A DNA stretch of 64,000 nucleotides, from positions 7,182,001 to 7,246,000 of the forward strand of contig NZ_CP036276.1 of NCBI RefSeq assembly GCF_007747995.1, read 5' to 3'. Made by a program: the position numbers and the translations under genes. Of the stretch, positions 61,490-64,000 are shown piece by piece. Positions within the stretch are counted from its first letter, which is position 1; each line of letters starts with the position of its first letter. The notes under the pieces were generated by a model. It was not told where the DNA came from and made no database searches. It worked only from the letters and a program-made list of their open reading frames with translations. This DNA is from Symmachiella dynata. Its GTDB lineage: Bacteria; Planctomycetota; Planctomycetia; Planctomycetales; Planctomycetaceae.

Positions 61490-61807
61490 ATGAAAGCAAA
61501 AAAAACAAAAGCAACGATCGCCCCAATGGAAGCGTTTGGACAAGCAGCAGAATGCCTCAAGGCACTGGCGCACCCGGCGCGACTCCGCATGGTGCAGCTG
61601 TTGCTCGATGGCCGGTACACCGTCGGGGAGTTGGCAGAAGACTGTGATATTCCCAACAATGTGGCGTCGGAGCATCTCCGATTGATGCAGCGTTGTGGTT
61701 TTTTGACAAGCCAACGCGAAGGGCGCAAGGTGTTTTACGAAGTCGCTGAACCACACTTGGCTGACATCATGAAGTGCATCGAAAGCCGGTTTCTGGCAGC
61801 CCCCTGA
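61490..61807 (+). CDS. ArsR-family repressor of sulfur operon
   Basis: 105 residues. Winged-helix domain with LKALAHPARLRMVQLLL, TVGELAEDCDIPNNVASEHL, RLMQRCGFLTSQREGRKVFY. Four Cys at 22, 52, 69 and 96. Cys52 lies in the helix used for metal binding in classical ArsR/CadC proteins, not at the usual BigR/SqrR dithiol positions. Context (rhodanese, persulfide dioxygenase, TauE) suggests a persulfide or sulfane-sulfur sensor (inference). Separate promoter upstream. Confidence 0.9.
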   Translation: MKAKKTKATIAPMEAFGQAAECLKALAHPARLRMVQLLLDGRYTVGELAEDCDIPNNVASEHLRLMQRCGFLTSQREGRKVFYEVAEPHLADIMKCIESRFLAAP

Positions 61808-61825
61808 AGGAGACTGCTTATTTTT

Positions 61826-61855
61826 TTGACACATATATCATAACCTTACGATATT
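61826..61855 (+). promoter_or_regulatory. promoter/operator of rhodanese gene
   Basis: TTGACA (61826-61831), 18-nt spacer, GATATT (61850-61855). An interrupted palindrome spans it, ATATC-A-TAA-CC-TTA-C-GATAT (61835-61854), with symmetric arms over the spacer and -10. This is a plausible ArsR-repressor site (inference). Confidence 0.6.
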
Positions 61856-61868
61856 ACGAGGTATTATC

Positions 61869-62429
61869 ATGGCCACGCTAAAAACGATCTCAGTCCAAGA
61901 ACTGGCGGAAATCGGAGACCAAAAGAAGGTCGAATTGATCGACGTCCGCACTCCGGCGGAATTTCGCGAAACACACGCAACCATTGCTCGCAACGTTCCA
62001 CTGGATGCACTCAACCCGGAAAAACTGCTTGCCGACCGAAATGGTTCAGGGGATCAACCGCTGTATGTGATCTGCAATAGCGGCAATCGGTCAAGCAAAG
62101 CGTGCGAGAAACTGATCCATGCCGGTTGCGAAAATGTGGTGAATGTGGAGGGGGGCACGCAGGCTTGGGAACAAGCCAATCTCCCGGTCGTCCGCGGCAA
62201 GAAGACAGTCTCACTGGAGCGGCAAGTCCGCATCGCCGCCGGCAGCTTGGTGTTACTGGGCAGCGTGTTAGCTTTGACGGTGCATCCCTATTTCGCCGGA
62301 CTGGCCGCCTTTGTGGGAGCGGGCTTGGTATTCGCCGGCGTGACCGACACCTGTGGCATGGCCATGCTGCTCGCCAAGATGCCTTGGAACCGCGTCAGCA
62401 GCGACGATCAACAATGCCGTGTTGCTTGA
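61869..62429 (+). CDS. rhodanese with C-terminal membrane hairpin (YgaP-like)
   Basis: 186 residues. Rhodanese domain with LIDVRTPAEF and active-site VICNSGNRSSKA (catalytic Cys about residue 71), then two hydrophobic segments (GSLVLLGSVLALTVHPYFAGL and FVGAGLVFAGVTDTCGMAMLL), matching the DUF2892 end of E. coli YgaP. A membrane-bound sulfurtransferase. GAGG 7 nt upstream. Confidence 0.92.
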   Translation: MATLKTISVQELAEIGDQKKVELIDVRTPAEFRETHATIARNVPLDALNPEKLLADRNGSGDQPLYVICNSGNRSSKACEKLIHAGCENVVNVEGGTQAWEQANLPVVRGKKTVSLERQVRIAAGSLVLLGSVLALTVHPYFAGLAAFVGAGLVFAGVTDTCGMAMLLAKMPWNRVSSDDQQCRVA

Positions 62430-62476
62430 TGCCCGATTCCATCAGCGAACACGAAACAGATGAAAGGAACAATGTC

Positions 62477-63889
62477 ATGTACTTCCAACGTTATTACTTA
62501 GAATGCCTGTCGCATGCCTCCTACATGGTGGCCGACGAACAAACGGGCGTCGCTGCAGTGATTGATCCACAGCGGGATATTGAAATCTATCTCGAGGATG
62601 CGAAAGAGCACGGTTTTAAAATCGAGCATGTGATCCTCACGCATTTCCACGCCGACTTTATCGCCGGGCACATCGAACTGCGAAATCAATGCGGAGCTAA
62701 GATCTATCTCGGCAGTCGCGCCGAGGCCGAATTTGAATTCCAAAGACTGGGTGACGGCGATGCGATTGAATTTGGCAACGTACGGCTGCAGGCGCTGGAA
62801 ACACCGGGGCATACGCCCGAAGGCCTCTCGATCCTGGTCTTCGACAAGAGTGTCGACAGCGAGCAGCCGCAATCGGTTTTAACAGGCGACACGCTGTTCA
62901 TCGGCGACGTCGGTCGGCCCGACTTGTTGGCATCGATCGGTGTCACGGCCGATGAATTGGCAGATATGCTCTACGATTCGTTGCACAACAAATTGATGAA
63001 ATTACCAGATGCGACACTCGTTTATCCTGCGCATGGCGCTGGATCGATGTGTGGTAAAAACTTGAGCGACGCCGCCTCAAGCACGATCGGGGAACAGAAA
63101 CAATACAATTACGCGCTGCAGCCGATGACGCTGGAGGCGTTTAAGGAATTAGTCACCGCCGAACAGCCCGAAGCTCCTGACTACTTCGTGCACGATGCCA
63201 TTTTGAACCGTCAAGAACGACCGGCAATGGACGAAACCATGCGTGACAAGTTGCGTCCGCTGGATGTCGACGAAGTCTTAAGCCTGCAGCACTCCGGCGC
63301 ACAAATTGTCGATGTCCGCAGCGCTTTGGACTTTGCCGGTGGACATCTGCAAGGAGCGCTGAATATCGGCCTGGATGGAAAATATGCCACATGGGCCGGA
63401 ACGATTTTAGACAAAGACCATGAGATTGTGGTCATCGCTGAACCTGGCCAGGAACAGGAAGCTGTCATGCGACTCGGACGGATCGGCTTTGATAACGTTG
63501 TCGGCTATTTACTTGGGGGGCTCAATGCCCTGGACGATCGCCCCGATCTTTTGCAGCGGACCGAACGGATTACGGCACAGGCACTGGCCGAACAACAGTC
63601 GGCGGCCAGTCACTACTTCATCCTCGATATACGTACGCCGACGGAGTATCAGCAGGGGCACATCGAGGGGAGCTACAACATACCGCTGAATCACCTGGAG
63701 GAACGGCTGCAAACCATTCCCAGCGATGAAACTGTGGTGATCCATTGTGCGGGAGGCTATCGCTCATCTCTGGGGGCCAGCTTATTACAAAAACATGGGT
63801 TGGAAAACGTCCTCGACTTAGTCGGCGGATTTGGGGCATGGAAAGCGTCTCAATTGCCGCAAGTCCCCGCGACCGCTTCAACAACTTGA
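62477..63889 (+). CDS. persulfide dioxygenase-rhodanese fusion (CstB-like)
   Basis: 470 residues. N-terminal metallo-beta-lactamase fold with THFHADFIAGH, ETPGHTPEGLSI, LTGDTLFIGDVGRPDL and YPAHGAGS, as in ETHE1/CstB persulfide dioxygenases. Then a rhodanese fold (IVDVRSALDFAGGHLQG) in which the active-site Cys position (VIAEPGQEQEAV) is not Cys, then a second rhodanese with VIHCAGGYRSSLGA (catalytic Cys). MBL, pseudo-rhodanese and active rhodanese in that order match CstB. ATG 62477 has AAGGAA. Confidence 0.93.
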   Translation: MYFQRYYLECLSHASYMVADEQTGVAAVIDPQRDIEIYLEDAKEHGFKIEHVILTHFHADFIAGHIELRNQCGAKIYLGSRAEAEFEFQRLGDGDAIEFGNVRLQALETPGHTPEGLSILVFDKSVDSEQPQSVLTGDTLFIGDVGRPDLLASIGVTADELADMLYDSLHNKLMKLPDATLVYPAHGAGSMCGKNLSDAASSTIGEQKQYNYALQPMTLEAFKELVTAEQPEAPDYFVHDAILNRQERPAMDETMRDKLRPLDVDEVLSLQHSGAQIVDVRSALDFAGGHLQGALNIGLDGKYATWAGTILDKDHEIVVIAEPGQEQEAVMRLGRIGFDNVVGYLLGGLNALDDRPDLLQRTERITAQALAEQQSAASHYFILDIRTPTEYQQGHIEGSYNIPLNHLEERLQTIPSDETVVIHCAGGYRSSLGASLLQKHGLENVLDLVGGFGAWKASQLPQVPATASTT

Positions 63890-63914
63890 GTCACAAGATC
63901 ATATAGGTAAACTC

Positions 63915-64000
63915 ATGGAGACCGTCATTCTCAGCTTGGGCTTTGGTCTCGTCATTGGGTTGGCTTTGGGGCTGACCGGTGGGGGCGGATCGATTTTCGC
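63915..64000 (+). CDS. TauE/SafE-family sulfite exporter, 5' end only
   Basis: Only ~28 residues visible (METVILSLGFGLVIGLALGL then TGGGGSIF), the first helix with its glycine-rich loop, typical of TauE/SafE permeases. Runs off the window. Starts 25 nt after the persulfide dioxygenase gene, so it would export the sulfite or thiosulfate formed. Confidence 0.75.
   Translation, partial: METVILSLGFGLVIGLALGLTGGGGSIF

Noticed and set aside
1-64000. CRISPR arrays, insertion sequences, phage genes, tRNA or rRNA
   Set aside because: I looked for regular spacer repeats, transposase motifs and GTTCGAATC-type tRNA arms and found none that hold up by eye.

Overview
The window looks like part of a chromosome from a Planctomycetota bacterium, probably of the Planctomycetaceae type. 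Markers for this are four tandem DUF1559 (prepilin-like) paralogues, a Ser/Thr kinase fused to WD40 repeats, a large DUF5117-type metalloprotease, a MoxR/Bat (CoxR-type aerotolerance) cluster with several paralogues, and a caa3 oxidase/bc-complex gene cluster. Base composition is moderately GC-rich. I see no rRNA, tRNA, CRISPR array, transposase or phage gene, so the window reads as ordinary chromosome with a few accessory spots.

Layout. 1-1348 (minus): rpsO-pnp. 1958-4284: orphan soluble histidine kinase, a palindromic repeat zone, and a membrane protein/winged-helix regulator pair behind a likely operator. 4531-5538: an AT-richer orphan gene. 5663-7836: glutamate decarboxylase divergent from a TMEM175-type channel. 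7926-11048: four tandem DUF1559 proteins. 11136-15642 (minus): orphan solute-binding lipoprotein and PEP carboxylase. 15990-18417: msrB, ppk2 and an adenylate-kinase-like gene. 18704-28853: a respiratory operon (caa3 oxidase subunits II-I-III, a membrane protein, dihaem lipoprotein, Rieske protein, cytochrome b with fused cytochrome c, a CtaG/polyferredoxin fusion and a small membrane-anchored protein). 29016-36992: FMN glutamate-synthase-like protein, HPPD-like protein, NAD malic enzyme, a bacterial pyruvate decarboxylase and type II NADH dehydrogenase. 37023-47857 (minus): moxR-DUF58-Bat operon ending near a TraB-like gene. 48236-51103 (minus): NtrB/NtrC-type two-component pair. 51432-56047 (minus): metalloprotease, membrane-anchored thioredoxin, FKBP isomerase. 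56479-61249: alpha/beta hydrolase-like gene facing a giant kinase-WD40 gene. 61490-64000: a persulfide/sulfane-sulfur detoxification operon (ArsR regulator, rhodanese, persulfide dioxygenase-rhodanese, TauE exporter cut by the window edge).

How the parts fit. The 18.7-28.9 kb block would pass electrons from quinol through a Rieske/cytochrome b complex lacking a separate cytochrome c1, via tethered or fused cytochrome c domains, to a caa3 oxidase; the CtaG-polyferredoxin fusion looks like its copper-centre assembly factor. NDH-2 at 35.6 kb could feed the same quinone pool. PEP carboxylase, malic enzyme and pyruvate decarboxylase together suggest a route between the C4 acid pool, pyruvate and acetaldehyde. 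The sulfur operon resembles a hybrid of the staphylococcal cst operon and E. coli ygaVP.

Non-coding DNA carries at least five copies of a 29-bp palindromic element, GGA-loop hairpins, and other stem-loops concentrated in intergenic gaps. All functions are inferred from reading the sequence; no database search was run.
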